A stretch of DNA of 64,000 bases from Motiliproteus sp047633175 (GTDB taxonomy: Bacteria > Pseudomonadota > Gammaproteobacteria > Pseudomonadales > Balneatricaceae). Below the pieces are notes generated by a model. It searched no databases and was not told where the DNA came from. It saw only the letters and a list, made by a program, of their open reading frames with translations. Below are positions 7,893 through 17,623 of the stretch, in pieces. Numbering within the stretch: the first letter of the stretch is position 1; every line of letters starts with the position of its first letter. The stretch spans positions 62,001 through 126,000 of the forward strand of contig JBLIEQ010000003.1 in NCBI GenBank assembly GCA_047633175.1, in the 5' to 3' direction. The translations under genes were made by a program, and so were the position numbers.

Positions 7893-9380
7893 CTAATCGA
7901 TATGATCCAGTCCCCGGCAGGCCATGGCCACGGCCTTGAATACCGCGCGACCCTTGTTCAGGGTCTCCTGCCACTCCAGCTCGGGCTGTGAATCGGCCAC
8001 TATTCCGGCACCCGCCTGAATATACAGGCGCTTATCCTTGATCACCGCAGTGCGGATGGCGATGGCGGTATCCATATTACCGTTCCAAGAAAGATAACCG
8101 ACCGCGCCGCCGTAGACGCCACGCTTGGTCGGCTCGAGGGAATCGATGATCTCCATCGCCCGGATCTTGGGCGCGCCGCTCAGGGTTCCCGCCGGGAAGG
8201 TGGCCCGCAGCACATCGATGGCACTGAGCCCGGACTTGAGTTTGCCGGTGACGTTGGAGACGATATGCATCACATGCGAGTAGCGTTCGATCACCATCTT
8301 GTCGGTCAGTTCGACCGAGCCGATCTCGGCCACCCGGCCGACGTCGTTGCGCCCCAGATCGATCAGCATCAAGTGTTCGGCGATCTCCTTGGGGTCCTCG
8401 AGGAGTTCGCGTTCCAGCGCCAGATCATGCTCGGGGGTGAGTCCGCGCTTACGGGTACCGGCGATCGGTCGCACCGTCACCTCCCCCTCTTCGAGCCGCG
8501 CCAGAATCTCTGGCGAGGAACCGACGACATCGAAGTCGCCCAGATTAAGCAGGTACATATAGGGTGAGGGATTCAGGCTGCGTAACGCCCGGTACAGATC
8601 CAGCGGCCGCGCCTCAAACGGGACCGACATCCGCTGCGCGATCACGGTCTGCATCACATCACCGGCGAGGATGTACTCTTTGATCCGCGCCACCGCTGCC
8701 TTGAAATCGCCTTCGGCAAAGCCGGGCTTGAAATCTTCTTCGAGCACCGCGAGAGGCGGCATAGGCGCCGCCTCTCGCGGGATCGCATCGCGGAGCTTGG
8801 CGATATGCTGATCCAGGGTCGCCAGCGCCTTCTCGAAGGCATTCTCCTCGGCAGGATCGGCATGACAGATCAGCATCAGTCGGCCGCTGAGGTTATCAAA
8901 CACCACCACCTCGTCGGACACCATCAGCAGAATATCAGGGGTCCCCAGATCATCTTCGGGCACATCTTTTAGCCGCGGTTCTATATAGCGCACCGTATCA
9001 TAGCCAAAGTAACCGACCAGCCCACCGTTGAAACGCGGCAGCCCTTTAAGCTCGGGGACCCTGAAGCGGGCCTGAAACTCCTCGACGAACGCCAGCGGAT
9101 CGGTCTGCTCCAGCTGCTCGACGAGCTGACCATCGGTCTCGATACGGACCTGCTGCCCGAACACCTTAAGCACCGTCCTGCAGGGTAGGCCGATGATCGA
9201 ATAGCGACCCCACTTCTCGCCGCCCTGTACCGATTCCAGCAGATAGCTGTAGGGACCGTGGGCCAGCTTCAGATAGGTACTCAGGGGGGTATCCAGATCG
9301 GCCAGCACTTCGCGCATAACGGGGATACGGTTATAACCCTGGCGGGCCAGTTCAGAAAAACGTTCGGGAGTCATGATCAT
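7893..9380 (-). CDS. trpE: Anthranilate synthase component I
   Basis: A 495-residue cytoplasmic enzyme that converts chorismate to anthranilate using ammonia from TrpG, the first step of tryptophan synthesis. The N-terminal region holds the feedback-inhibition motif YLLESVQGGEKWGRYSIIG. The chorismate-binding half holds GTRKRGLTPEHDLALE, LIDLGRNDVGRVAEIG and FPAGTLSGAPKIRAMEIID. Length is normal. It is the last gene of the rpe-gph-trpE series, as in pseudomonads, with a 239-bp gap before it. I found no run of Trp codons in that gap, so classical attenuation is not supported. The trpG gene is outside the window. Confidence 0.97.
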   Translation of the reverse strand: MIMTPERFSELARQGYNRIPVMREVLADLDTPLSTYLKLAHGPYSYLLESVQGGEKWGRYSIIGLPCRTVLKVFGQQVRIETDGQLVEQLEQTDPLAFVEEFQARFRVPELKGLPRFNGGLVGYFGYDTVRYIEPRLKDVPEDDLGTPDILLMVSDEVVVFDNLSGRLMLICHADPAEENAFEKALATLDQHIAKLRDAIPREAAPMPPLAVLEEDFKPGFAEGDFKAAVARIKEYILAGDVMQTVIAQRMSVPFEARPLDLYRALRSLNPSPYMYLLNLGDFDVVGSSPEILARLEEGEVTVRPIAGTRKRGLTPEHDLALERELLEDPKEIAEHLMLIDLGRNDVGRVAEIGSVELTDKMVIERYSHVMHIVSNVTGKLKSGLSAIDVLRATFPAGTLSGAPKIRAMEIIDSLEPTKRGVYGGAVGYLSWNGNMDTAIAIRTAVIKDKRLYIQAGAGIVADSQPELEWQETLNKGRAVFKAVAMACRGLDHID

Positions 9381-9619
9381 TCCAACAGCAAGAGATAACG
9401 TCAGCGAGCCTTAAGAAAAGACCCGGGGGGAGTTCAATTTAAACAGCGTACGGATGCCATCGCCAACGATGGCCGTCGCAGCTGCTCTGCCGTACTGCCT
9501 GTAGATTGCCAGGATTCAATCCAATCACCTGCCTGTTTGTCTGCCCTTAAATGAAAAGAGCTAAAATGAAAATAAATCAAAAGAAATCAAAAGAAATGAC
9601 GTCAAAAGAGGCTTCAAAA

Positions 9620-10315
9620 CTACAGTAGCTCGGTCAGACAATCAACCAGCCAATCAGGCTCGCTCGCCGCTACCGGCTGCGGATAGCTGTAACCGTAGCT
9701 GACGCAGGCCACTCTTACCCCGGCCGCACGCGCCGCCTGCACGTCGGTTGCCGAGTCTCCTACCATCAGGGTGCGTGCCGCACTGCTGTCGAAGTGTTCG
9801 ATACAGTGCAGCAAGGGCTGCGGATGAGGTTTTTTCTGCGCCAGGGAATCGCCTCCCAGCACCTGACCGAAATAGGGTGCCAGTTTCAGCTCATCGAGCA
9901 GCGAGTCGAGGAACCGCTCAGGCTTGTTGGTGACCAGCCCCAGTTGGATGCCCCGTTCGGCAAGCTGGTCCAGACAGGCGCGCGCCCCGGGATAGAGCGG
10001 CGTATGCTGATGACCGGCGTCCGCGTAGGCCCGCATAAACAGCGCCAGCGCTTGCGCCTGCAGCGCCTCATCCAGATCAGGATCGACCTCAGCACTATCA
10101 CTCAGGACCCGGTTGACCAACACTGCCGCGCCATTGCCGACCCACTGCCTGACTCTCTGCTGACCCGCGGCTTTACGCCCCAGCTGCTGCAGCATCCGGT
10201 CTATCGCCAGAGCCAGGCTGGGGACACTATCGATCAGGGTGCCATCGAGATCGAACAGCACCAGGTCGATCCCATCAAGCGGTCGTAAGCGGCCAGAAAG
10301 GCTAAGGAGAGGCAT
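9620..10315 (-). CDS. gph: Phosphoglycolate phosphatase
   Basis: A 231-residue HAD-superfamily phosphatase. Motif I is DLVLFDLDGTLIDS (nucleophile and acid Asp, about residues 18-30), motif II/III region is GLVTNKPERFLD, and motif IV is LMVGDSATDVQAARAAG. The helical cap domain sits between motif I and the Thr motif. It hydrolyses 2-phosphoglycolate formed during DNA 3'-end repair. Its start codon abuts the rpe stop, so the two are translationally coupled. The next gene in the same direction is trpE. Confidence 0.95.
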   Translation of the reverse strand: MPLLSLSGRLRPLDGIDLVLFDLDGTLIDSVPSLALAIDRMLQQLGRKAAGQQRVRQWVGNGAAVLVNRVLSDSAEVDPDLDEALQAQALALFMRAYADAGHQHTPLYPGARACLDQLAERGIQLGLVTNKPERFLDSLLDELKLAPYFGQVLGGDSLAQKKPHPQPLLHCIEHFDSSAARTLMVGDSATDVQAARAAGVRVACVSYGYSYPQPVAASEPDWLVDCLTELL

Positions 10316-10983
10316 CAGCCCTGGGCCAGCTGCTCGCGCATCGCCTTGATGGTGGCCGCATAATCAGGGGTCTTAAAGATGGCCGACCCTGAGACAAACA
10401 TATCCGCACCGGCCGCCGCGATCTCGGCGATATTGTCGACCCCTACCCCGCCGTCGACCTCCAGACGGATATCCCGGCCACTGGCCTGAATCAGCTGCCG
10501 TGCCTGTTTGAGCTTGACCAGCGTAGAGGGGATAAATGACTGGCCGCCAAACCCGGGGTTAACCGACATCAGCAGGATAATATCGATCTTGTCCAGCACA
10601 TGCTCGAGGCAGTGCAGCGGTGTGGCGGGATTAAACACCAGACCCGCCTTACAGCCGCCCTCTCGGATCAGCTGCAGGCTGCGGTCGATATGTTCACTGG
10701 CCTCGGGGTGAAAGGTGATATAGCTGGCACCGGCCTCGATGAAATCACCGATCATCCGATCGACCGGCTTGACCATCAGATGGACATCGATGGGGGCCGT
10801 GACACCGTGATTACGCAGCGCCTTGCAGACCATAGGACCGATGGTCAGGTTAGGCACATAGTGATTATCCATGACATCGAAATGGATCACGTCGGCACCG
10901 GCTGCCAGTACGTTATCCACCTCTTCGCCCAGGCGGGCAAAATTGGCGGACAGGATCGAAGGCGCGATCAAAAAGTCGGTCAT
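10315..10983 (-). CDS. rpe: Ribulose-phosphate 3-epimerase
   Basis: A 222-residue TIM-barrel metalloenzyme that interconverts ribulose 5-phosphate and xylulose 5-phosphate in the pentose phosphate pathway. Signature segments are APSILSANFARLGEEV, IHFDVMDNHYVPNLTIGP (metal His/Asp), VNPGFGGQSFIPSTL, and LEVDGGVGVDNI with the second catalytic Asp. Length is typical. It is the first gene of the rpe-gph-trpE group; the 145-bp gap upstream separates it from the divergent DUF3530 gene and must hold both promoters. Confidence 0.97.
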   Translation of the reverse strand: MTDFLIAPSILSANFARLGEEVDNVLAAGADVIHFDVMDNHYVPNLTIGPMVCKALRNHGVTAPIDVHLMVKPVDRMIGDFIEAGASYITFHPEASEHIDRSLQLIREGGCKAGLVFNPATPLHCLEHVLDKIDIILLMSVNPGFGGQSFIPSTLVKLKQARQLIQASGRDIRLEVDGGVGVDNIAEIAAAGADMFVSGSAIFKTPDYAATIKAMREQLAQG

Positions 10984-11164
10984 ATTTTTTAGTCTCGGCT
11001 GTACAGGCTAATAGGCATGGGCAAATGGGTCAGGTCTTTTCCGTTCTTTGGGCATCAAGGCGCCTAGCTTAACCGAATCGGTCAAAATTTCAGCCCAAAC
11101 TAACCCGATTCCGGTATAAAAACTCCCCTTGGGTTCGGCAGCCAATGCTGGGTATAATCGTCCC

Positions 11165-12208
11165 ATGAACCGACACAGTCTCAGATCAATATCTAAGTCG
11201 CTGATATATAAACGGCAATTAAAATACCTGACGGCAACCCTGACGCTGGGATCCTTGTTGTGGACCGTGCTGGGGACGCCGCTATGGGCGGCCGAAACAG
11301 ACCCTGTCGATCCGGCGCCCTCCGCGACCGGCAGCGACCCGCGTATCCTGCCCGACCTGGAACAGGAGCGCGTACAGGCCCTGGCCAACAGCCACCTGCC
11401 TGATACCCAGACACTCTGGCTGGAAACACCCCGAGAATCTTTTCTGGGGCTCTTCAAACCCGCCAACGTCCCTGTAGCCAAGGGTGCGGTCCTGCTACTG
11501 CATCATGACCGAACCAGCGCCGACTGGCCCGGCAGCATCAGTACGCTACGCCGGGGGCTTCCCGATCAGGGCTGGCACACGCTATCGATTGCGCTGCCCG
11601 ATGCCCCCGAATATATTCCGCCACGTACCCAGGATGTGATTCTGGCCACGTTTGATAATCCTGGCAGCACAGCCGCTCCCAGCACGCCCGACACCGCCAC
11701 GCCCGACACCGCGGATCTGGTTAAGGACAGACTCGAGGCGCATTTTGAGCAAATCAGTGCCCGGATCGAGGCGGGGCTCGACTATCTTGGCCAGCAACAA
11801 CCCGACCGGGTGTTAATTCTGGGCGAGGGGACGGGAGGCTACTGGGCGCTGCGTTACAGCATCGAACAAGGGGAGGCCAGCACACTGTTTCCGATCCTGA
11901 TCGACACCCTGCCGCCAGCAGGGCCGAGTCAACCTGACCTGGTCGAGCTGGTTTCAACACTACAGCGACCCACGCTGGATCTCTATCACGGCAACGGAAT
12001 CGGGCGGCACCCCGTCGAGGTACTGGCCCAACAACGCCGGGATGCGTCCAGGCGCCAAGGCAATGGTTTGCTGATCAGCAGCCGTATAGCGCCGAGAGCA
12101 GGCGACTGGCACCAGCTGGATCGGCGGTTACTCGGGGTCGTTCGGGGCATGCTGCCCCGGCTCTATGCCCTCGGAGGCAAGCCTGAGGCTCCCTCTCCGG
12201 CGCAATAA
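11165..12208 (+). CDS. DUF3530 family protein, probable exported alpha/beta hydrolase-like
   Basis: About 347 residues from the ATG at 11165; an upstream ATG at 11129 would add 12 residues before the basic signal region and is less likely. The N-terminus has a basic stretch and a hydrophobic core (LTATLTLGSLLWTVLGTPLWA) consistent with export. The body matches DUF3530: AVLLLHHDRTSADWPGSI, LRRGLPDQGWHTLSIALPD, and RVLILGEGTGGYWALRY, where Glu replaces the usual Ser of the hydrolase nucleophile elbow (G-E-G-T-G). This suggests that hydrolytic activity may be absent. The family is common in pseudomonads and relatives but its function is not established. It is divergent from rpe and convergent with djlA. 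Confidence 0.8.
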   Translation: MNRHSLRSISKSLIYKRQLKYLTATLTLGSLLWTVLGTPLWAAETDPVDPAPSATGSDPRILPDLEQERVQALANSHLPDTQTLWLETPRESFLGLFKPANVPVAKGAVLLLHHDRTSADWPGSISTLRRGLPDQGWHTLSIALPDAPEYIPPRTQDVILATFDNPGSTAAPSTPDTATPDTADLVKDRLEAHFEQISARIEAGLDYLGQQQPDRVLILGEGTGGYWALRYSIEQGEASTLFPILIDTLPPAGPSQPDLVELVSTLQRPTLDLYHGNGIGRHPVEVLAQQRRDASRRQGNGLLISSRIAPRAGDWHQLDRRLLGVVRGMLPRLYALGGKPEAPSPAQ

Positions 12209-12255
12209 CAGACCACCCCATAAGAGCCTTGATTCCGTACTCGCCGCAGCGTTCC

Positions 12256-13080
12256 TCAGGCTACCCGCGATCTTTTTACCCGCTCGTAGGCGCCTTGTAT
12301 CTCCTGGGTTTTTTCCTTGGCGATCTGCTGCATCTCGGGCGGCAATCCGCGGGCGATCAACTTATCGGGGTGGTGTTGGTTCATCAGCCGGCGATAGGCT
12401 TTTTTCAACTCGCTGTCACCGACCTTAGCCGATACGCCAAGTACGGCGTAAGCCTGCTCTAACAAGCGCGGATTATTGGGATTACCTTCCCGATGCGCCT
12501 GATAGGTCTGATCGGCATAGGCGTGCTCAGCCTGACAGCGACGCAGGATCGCTTCCAACTCCGGATAGCTGATCGCCAGTAACGAGCAGACCTGCTGAAT
12601 AACCTGCAGCTCGGACTGACTCACCACACCATCGGCGAAGGCCGCCTGCAGCTGAATCTCTACAAACATCTGCTTGAGATTACTGCGATGGCGGATCAAC
12701 CGCGCCAACGACTTCACCTGCGGGCTGATATCGAAATCAGGTTCTTTGCCCTGAGAAAATAGCGCCATCGCTTGCAAACGTTTAGATTCCGGCAGGTTCA
12801 TCCGCGCCATCACCTCACGGGCGTATTGAATCTCGCTCTCTGACACCAGGCCATCGGCCTTGGCGATCTTACCCATCACCACGAAGGTCGCTTCAAAAAA
12901 AACTTTCTGCGGGCTCAAGGCACCCAGTTTCACCCCGATCATCATCCGCTGCAGGCTATAACCGATAAAAGCCCCAAAGGCTAATCCAAACAGACCGCCA
13001 CTAAAGGCACCGATCAAGCCGCCAATCAGTAATCCGGTTCGGTTTTGGTGGATCCGCGCGCCCAACTGCTGTGGGGTCAT
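12256..13080 (-). CDS. djlA: Co-chaperone DjlA (TerB and DnaJ domains, membrane-anchored)
   Basis: A 274-residue inner-membrane co-chaperone. Residues about 16-44 form the glycine-rich membrane segment (GLLIGGLIGAFSGGLFGLAF...). Residues about 50-180 are a TerB-like helical domain (FEATFVVMGKIAKADGLVSE, then FADGVVSQSELQVIQQV). Residues about 208-272 are a J domain with the HPD signature in RRLMNQHHPDKLIARG. It stimulates the ATPase of DnaK at the membrane and has been linked to capsule/stress signalling in enterobacteria. Its start overlaps the murU stop by 4 nt, so it is co-transcribed with murU and amgK. Confidence 0.95.
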   Translation of the reverse strand: MTPQQLGARIHQNRTGLLIGGLIGAFSGGLFGLAFGAFIGYSLQRMMIGVKLGALSPQKVFFEATFVVMGKIAKADGLVSESEIQYAREVMARMNLPESKRLQAMALFSQGKEPDFDISPQVKSLARLIRHRSNLKQMFVEIQLQAAFADGVVSQSELQVIQQVCSLLAISYPELEAILRRCQAEHAYADQTYQAHREGNPNNPRLLEQAYAVLGVSAKVGDSELKKAYRRLMNQHHPDKLIARGLPPEMQQIAKEKTQEIQGAYERVKRSRVA

Positions 13081-13772
13081 CCTGTTGTCTCCGTATTCAG
13101 ATTAAGGCTCTGTAGCCGTTGCTCCAGCGCGGCCAGCCGCTGCGGGGTGCCGACATCGATCCAGCTACCGCCGTAATATTCACCACTGACCTGCTGCCGG
13201 GCTACCGCCTGACGCAGCAGCGGGCCCAACGCCTGCGCACCCGGCAAACACCCCTCAAACAGGCTGGGGCGCAGCAGGCTGATACCGGAAAAAGTCAGTA
13301 CGGGGGAGGCTGCAGTAACGACCCTCCCCTGCTCGAGGCTAAAATCGCCCTGCGAATGATGCCCGGGATTATCGACCAGCAGCAGATGGGCCTGCGCCGC
13401 CAGTGTTTCCGGCAGGCGGCTCAGCGGATAATCGCACCAGATATCGCCATTGAGCAGCAAAAAGGGGCGATCATCAACCTCGGCAAGCAGCGGAAGCGCC
13501 TGCAACACCCCACCGGCGGTTTCCAGCGGCTGGGGTTCGCGCGAATACTCGATGGCGACACCCCAGCGGCTACCATCGCCTATCTCGGCTTCGATCTGCT
13601 CACCCAGATGACTGACGTTAATGACCAGCTCGCGAATGCCGGCCCCCGCCAGGCGTTCGATACTGTGTTCCAGTAGCGGCTTGCCCGCGACCCTTAGCAA
13701 GGGCTTGGGGCAACGGTCGGTTAGCGGTCGCATTCGGGCACCCAGGCCTGCGGCCAGGATCATCGCTCTCAT
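13077..13772 (-). CDS. murU: N-acetylmuramate 1-phosphate uridylyltransferase
   Basis: A 231-residue nucleotidyltransferase with the Rossmann-like signature MRAMILAAGLGARMRPLTD followed by CPKPLLRVAGKPLLEH. LLNGDIWCDYPLSRL provides the metal-binding Asp. In Pseudomonas, MurU makes UDP-MurNAc from MurNAc 1-phosphate in a peptidoglycan recycling bypass that confers intrinsic fosfomycin tolerance. The gene overlaps amgK upstream and djlA downstream, each by 4 nt, and pairs with AmgK biochemically. A general sugar-phosphate nucleotidyltransferase is the only alternative; context makes MurU much more likely. Confidence 0.93.
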   Translation of the reverse strand: MRAMILAAGLGARMRPLTDRCPKPLLRVAGKPLLEHSIERLAGAGIRELVINVSHLGEQIEAEIGDGSRWGVAIEYSREPQPLETAGGVLQALPLLAEVDDRPFLLLNGDIWCDYPLSRLPETLAAQAHLLLVDNPGHHSQGDFSLEQGRVVTAASPVLTFSGISLLRPSLFEGCLPGAQALGPLLRQAVARQQVSGEYYGGSWIDVGTPQRLAALEQRLQSLNLNTETTG

Positions 13773-14878
13773 AACAGCTCAGACCGATCTAAGGGACTCA
13801 TATCGAACAGACCGGTCTCGGCCATGGCCGGCACCACCCGCTCGCTCAGCCAGCTGTCAAACGCTTGGCACTCGGGATACTGGCGGGCGGCCTGGCGTAA
13901 ATAGTTTAGTGTGCGCGGAATATCCTGGAGATAGGCAGGTTTGGCATCACGAATATTCAGCCGAGCAAAGATCCCTATCGCCTTCAGATGACGCTGCATT
14001 CCCATGCGCCCGAACCAGCCCATAAATCGCTCAGGTGACACCGGCTCCATCAAACCCGCCGCCACGGCCTGCGCCGCATAATCCAGCGCCCACCCCTCAA
14101 CCTGAGACTCAGGCCAGACGATATAGCAATCGCGCAGCAGAGAAACCAGATCGTAGGTGATAGGCCCCACCACCGCATCCTGAAAATCGATCACCCCGGG
14201 TGCCGAACCCTCAATCACCATCAGATTACGGCTGTGATAGTCCCGGTGCACACAGACCTGCGGTTGGCTGAGCGCCGACACAATCAGGCTGGCAAATAAC
14301 CTGTCCAGTAACGCCTGGTCATCGTCCGTGAGGTTCAGACCCAGCTGCTGCTCCAGAAACCAATCCCGAAAAAGCCCCATTTCAGCCTGTAACAGTGCCC
14401 TGTCGTAGGGCCGCAAGCGTTCGCCCGCAACCGTCCGACACTGCTGGATCCGGGTCAGGGTATGCAGCGCCTGGCCATAAAGCCGATCGGCGCTGGCAGC
14501 ATCGAGCCGATCCAGATAAAGCAGATCACCGAGATCAGAAAGCAACATAAAGCCCTGCTCCAGATCAGCCAGCAGCACCCTGGGAACAGGGATATCCAGC
14601 GGCGCCCAGGCACGGGCGATCTCCACAAAAGCGCGACTGTTCTCTTTTTCCGGCGGGGCATCGACGGCTATCCAGCTTCGCTGATGACTATAGATACGAA
14701 AATATCGCCTGAAACTGGCGTCACCCGACACAGCCTCAAGACGCCAGTCCGGTGCCAGATTGATGCCAAGTTGAGCGAAGGCGATGGCCACCCAGTCGTG
14801 CAGCAGCTGCAGGCGTTGATCCACGAGCGTATTATCCACGTTAAATGATTTCCAGGTTTTGAGCAGATGCTTTATCAT
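13769..14878 (-). CDS. amgK: Anomeric MurNAc/GlcNAc kinase
   Basis: A 369-residue aminoglycoside-phosphotransferase-fold kinase. The catalytic loop is VCVHRDYHSRNLMV and the metal motif is VIDFQDAVVGPITYDLVSLL. It phosphorylates MurNAc (and GlcNAc) at the anomeric carbon, feeding MurU. Compared with Pseudomonas AmgK the N-terminus is about 25 residues long; a GTG at codon 14 (VDNTL) or a later start would give the usual length and avoid crowding the divergent lptD promoter. It heads the amgK-murU-djlA operon, a layout also found next to lptD in pseudomonads. Confidence 0.93.
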   Translation of the reverse strand: MIKHLLKTWKSFNVDNTLVDQRLQLLHDWVAIAFAQLGINLAPDWRLEAVSGDASFRRYFRIYSHQRSWIAVDAPPEKENSRAFVEIARAWAPLDIPVPRVLLADLEQGFMLLSDLGDLLYLDRLDAASADRLYGQALHTLTRIQQCRTVAGERLRPYDRALLQAEMGLFRDWFLEQQLGLNLTDDDQALLDRLFASLIVSALSQPQVCVHRDYHSRNLMVIEGSAPGVIDFQDAVVGPITYDLVSLLRDCYIVWPESQVEGWALDYAAQAVAAGLMEPVSPERFMGWFGRMGMQRHLKAIGIFARLNIRDAKPAYLQDIPRTLNYLRQAARQYPECQAFDSWLSERVVPAMAETGLFDMSPLDRSELL

Positions 14879-15013
14879 GCGTGTGTCAGGGGAGTATCGG
14901 CCGTTATTCTAGCCCACCTTCCCTACTGCACGCATCTTACAAGAAATCCAACACCTTCGGACAGTGGCTTCAGGCTCCTGCCGCTAAGTACTGAGGAAGC
15001 GAACACGCCCGCC

Positions 15014-17623
15014 ATGCCCGTTCAAGTCACCCCTCTTCTGCGCGGGCTGCTGTTTAGCGCACTCCTTAGTGCACCCATGACCGCACTGGCGGATCAGAGC
15101 CCAGCGTCTGAAATGCCTGCGCAACCGCTGCCGGCAGCTACCGCGTGGGACTGCAGCGCCCAGGAAGGGGCTCAGGACTGTCCGCCGACGAAGGTACAGG
15201 TACACCTGCGGACGACAGCCTCGGACGGCATCACCGTCGATCCGGCTGACACCGAATACCGGCAAGCCTATCCCGACGGCTACGCACGGCTACCCGGCGT
15301 TTCCGCTCAACAGCGACAAGCACAACAGCTGTGGCTACAGCGCTCGCGCAAGGCCTCCCATCCCGAAGGTATAGGTGAGCCACAAAGTTTATTCGCGGCG
15401 GCCCCCTTCGCATTCTTAGACTGGTACCCCAACCCGACCGGTATCTCGCCACTCTCGCACTGTGGCGGCAGCTATATCCAACCAGAGTTCGGTTTTAAGG
15501 ACAGCGGCCTGGCGGCCGATGAGCAGCCTGTCTATATAGATGCGGACTATAGCCGCACCCAGAACAGCAAGATCACCGAGCTTAGCGGCGATGTCTATCT
15601 GCGCAAGGGTGACCGCCAGGCACGCAGCCAACAGGCCCGAGTCGACCATCGCAGCGAAACCGCAGAGATGAGCGGTCTGGTGCAGTTCCGTGAACCTGAC
15701 ATGCTGCTGCTGGGCGACCGCGCCAGCGTCGATATGGGGACCAATGAGGCGGTCATCGAACAGGCGCAGTTTGTCGTCCATAGCGCCCATCTGCGTGGTT
15801 CGGCAGAGACGATCAACCGCAGTCAGAACGGCGACCTGATCATCACTCAGGGTGCTTATACCCGCTGCCCGCCTGGCGACAACTCTTGGAGCATTCAGGG
15901 CAGCAATCTGACACTAAGCCAGGAGAGCGGCATGGGCGAAGTCAACCATGCGACTCTGCGAATTAATGAGGTCCCGGTATTCTATGTGCCCTATATCTAT
16001 TTCCCGATCGATGGCCGACGCCTGTCCGGCCTGCTCGCCCCCTCATTCTCACTGACCACCGATAACGGCTTCGATCTTGCTCAACCCTACTACTTCAACC
16101 TGGCTCCTGACTACGACGACACCCTCACCTTTCGCCATATAGGCGAGCGTGGCGAGATGCTCGAGAATCAGTTCCGTTATCTTAACGACTACGGCCAGTT
16201 TGATCTGGGACTGGCCTACCTGCCTGACGATGATTTGAAGGATGCCGAGGACCGCTGGATTTTGGGTGTCGACCACAGCGGCAACTTCTCGGATAACTGG
16301 TTTACCCTGATTGATTACACCCGCGTCAGCGATGGTGATTATTTCGAAGACCTGGGGACCGATCTGAACCTCAGCGAACAGTCGCATCTGGATCAACGGG
16401 TCTCGCTTAACTACCGCTCCAGCGACTTCAACTTTGAGGCCCTGGTACAGGACTTCCAGACCATCGATGATACCGCCGACACACCCTATCGAAAGCTACC
16501 CTCGCTGAAGGTTACCGGCACGCCGGCTCTGGAAAATAACTGGCTGCTGGTCGATTATCTCAGCAGCCTTATTAGTTTTGATCGCGATACGACCGACTTT
16601 ACCGGTACCGAGCAGATCACAGGAAACCGACTTCACCTGGAAACCACACTGATGATGCCGCTTGATCGGTCCTGGGGCTACATCCACCCCAGCCTCAAGC
16701 TGACGCACACTCAGTACAACCTGGACAACACCACCAGTGACGACACGCCCTCCAGAACCCTGCCGCTGCTGAGTTTTGATACCGGATTATTGTTCGACAG
16801 AGTCTTTGACTATGAAGACCAGGCCTATACCCAGACTCTGGAGCCGAGACTCTTCTACCTCGACGTACCGTATCAGGATCAGTCTGAACTGCCTGAATTT
16901 GACTCGTCCGAGTTGACCTTTGGCTTTAACCAACTATTCCGAGATAACCGTTTCAGCGGCCTTGATCGTATCGGCGACACCCGCCAGGTTACTGCCGGAC
17001 TGAGCACCCGGTTACTCGATAACCAGGGCTATGAGCGCGGCAATGCCAGCATCGGCCAGATCTATTACTTCAAGGATCGCAACGTCCGCCTCAGTTCAGC
17101 TGATGCCGCCCTCACCGAAAGCAGCTCCAATATTGTCGCCGAAGGGGTATGGAACATCACCAAGACACTGTGGGTCTCCGCTGACGCCGAATGGGATCGC
17201 AACGCCAGTACCAACGAGGCGCGCAACCTCAAGCTCGCCTACCGCACCGATGCCGATCATATACTGAACTTCCGCTACCGCTTTACCAGAGAAGAACTAG
17301 AGCAGACAGACCTGACGCTGATCTGGCCGCTATCGACCCAGTGGAGTATGCTCGGACGCTGGCAACAAGATCTCAGGGGCAAGGAGGCACTGGACCTGGT
17401 CGCGGGGGTGGAGTTCGAAAACTGCTGCTGGCAGGTGCGTACCGTTTACCGGCAATGGATCACTGACGATGACGACTTGCGCAAAAAAGAGGGTCTATTC
17501 CTGCAACTTGTACTCAAAGGATTAGGGGGTTCCGGCGCACGTGCTGCAGGCGATAGCGGCCCCCTGGCTAAGAGTTTTCTAAAAGATATCACCGGTTTTG
17601 AAGAGCATAGCAACGATGAGTAA
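15014..17623 (+). CDS. lptD: LPS-assembly protein LptD
   Basis: An outer-membrane beta-barrel that inserts lipopolysaccharide together with LptE. I choose the ATG at 15014 (869 residues) because it begins a good signal peptide (MPVQVTPLLRGLLFSALLSA, cleavage after ALA); the open frame upstream from 14867 has no such logic. An N-terminal OstA/jellyroll domain (about residues 150-330) contains VYIDADYSRTQNSKITELSG and YTRCPPGDNSWSIQGSNL. The LptD barrel fills the rest. The cysteines that form the essential disulfides are present: SHCGGSY, TRCPPG and the C-terminal ENCCWQ pair. It heads the lptD-surA-pdxA-rsmA-apaGH series. Confidence 0.96.
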   Translation: MPVQVTPLLRGLLFSALLSAPMTALADQSPASEMPAQPLPAATAWDCSAQEGAQDCPPTKVQVHLRTTASDGITVDPADTEYRQAYPDGYARLPGVSAQQRQAQQLWLQRSRKASHPEGIGEPQSLFAAAPFAFLDWYPNPTGISPLSHCGGSYIQPEFGFKDSGLAADEQPVYIDADYSRTQNSKITELSGDVYLRKGDRQARSQQARVDHRSETAEMSGLVQFREPDMLLLGDRASVDMGTNEAVIEQAQFVVHSAHLRGSAETINRSQNGDLIITQGAYTRCPPGDNSWSIQGSNLTLSQESGMGEVNHATLRINEVPVFYVPYIYFPIDGRRLSGLLAPSFSLTTDNGFDLAQPYYFNLAPDYDDTLTFRHIGERGEMLENQFRYLNDYGQFDLGLAYLPDDDLKDAEDRWILGVDHSGNFSDNWFTLIDYTRVSDGDYFEDLGTDLNLSEQSHLDQRVSLNYRSSDFNFEALVQDFQTIDDTADTPYRKLPSLKVTGTPALENNWLLVDYLSSLISFDRDTTDFTGTEQITGNRLHLETTLMMPLDRSWGYIHPSLKLTHTQYNLDNTTSDDTPSRTLPLLSFDTGLLFDRVFDYEDQAYTQTLEPRLFYLDVPYQDQSELPEFDSSELTFGFNQLFRDNRFSGLDRIGDTRQVTAGLSTRLLDNQGYERGNASIGQIYYFKDRNVRLSSADAALTESSSNIVAEGVWNITKTLWVSADAEWDRNASTNEARNLKLAYRTDADHILNFRYRFTREELEQTDLTLIWPLSTQWSMLGRWQQDLRGKEALDLVAGVEFENCCWQVRTVYRQWITDDDDLRKKEGLFLQLVLKGLGGSGARAAGDSGPLAKSFLKDITGFEEHSNDE

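Noticed and set aside
9381..9619. Tryptophan attenuator upstream of trpE
   Set aside because: No leader peptide with adjacent Trp codons; the hairpin at 9456-9473 lacks a T-run.
14867..15013. N-terminal extension of lptD (49 codons)
   Set aside because: It would place a non-signal segment ahead of a clear signal peptide and overlap the divergent amgK start.
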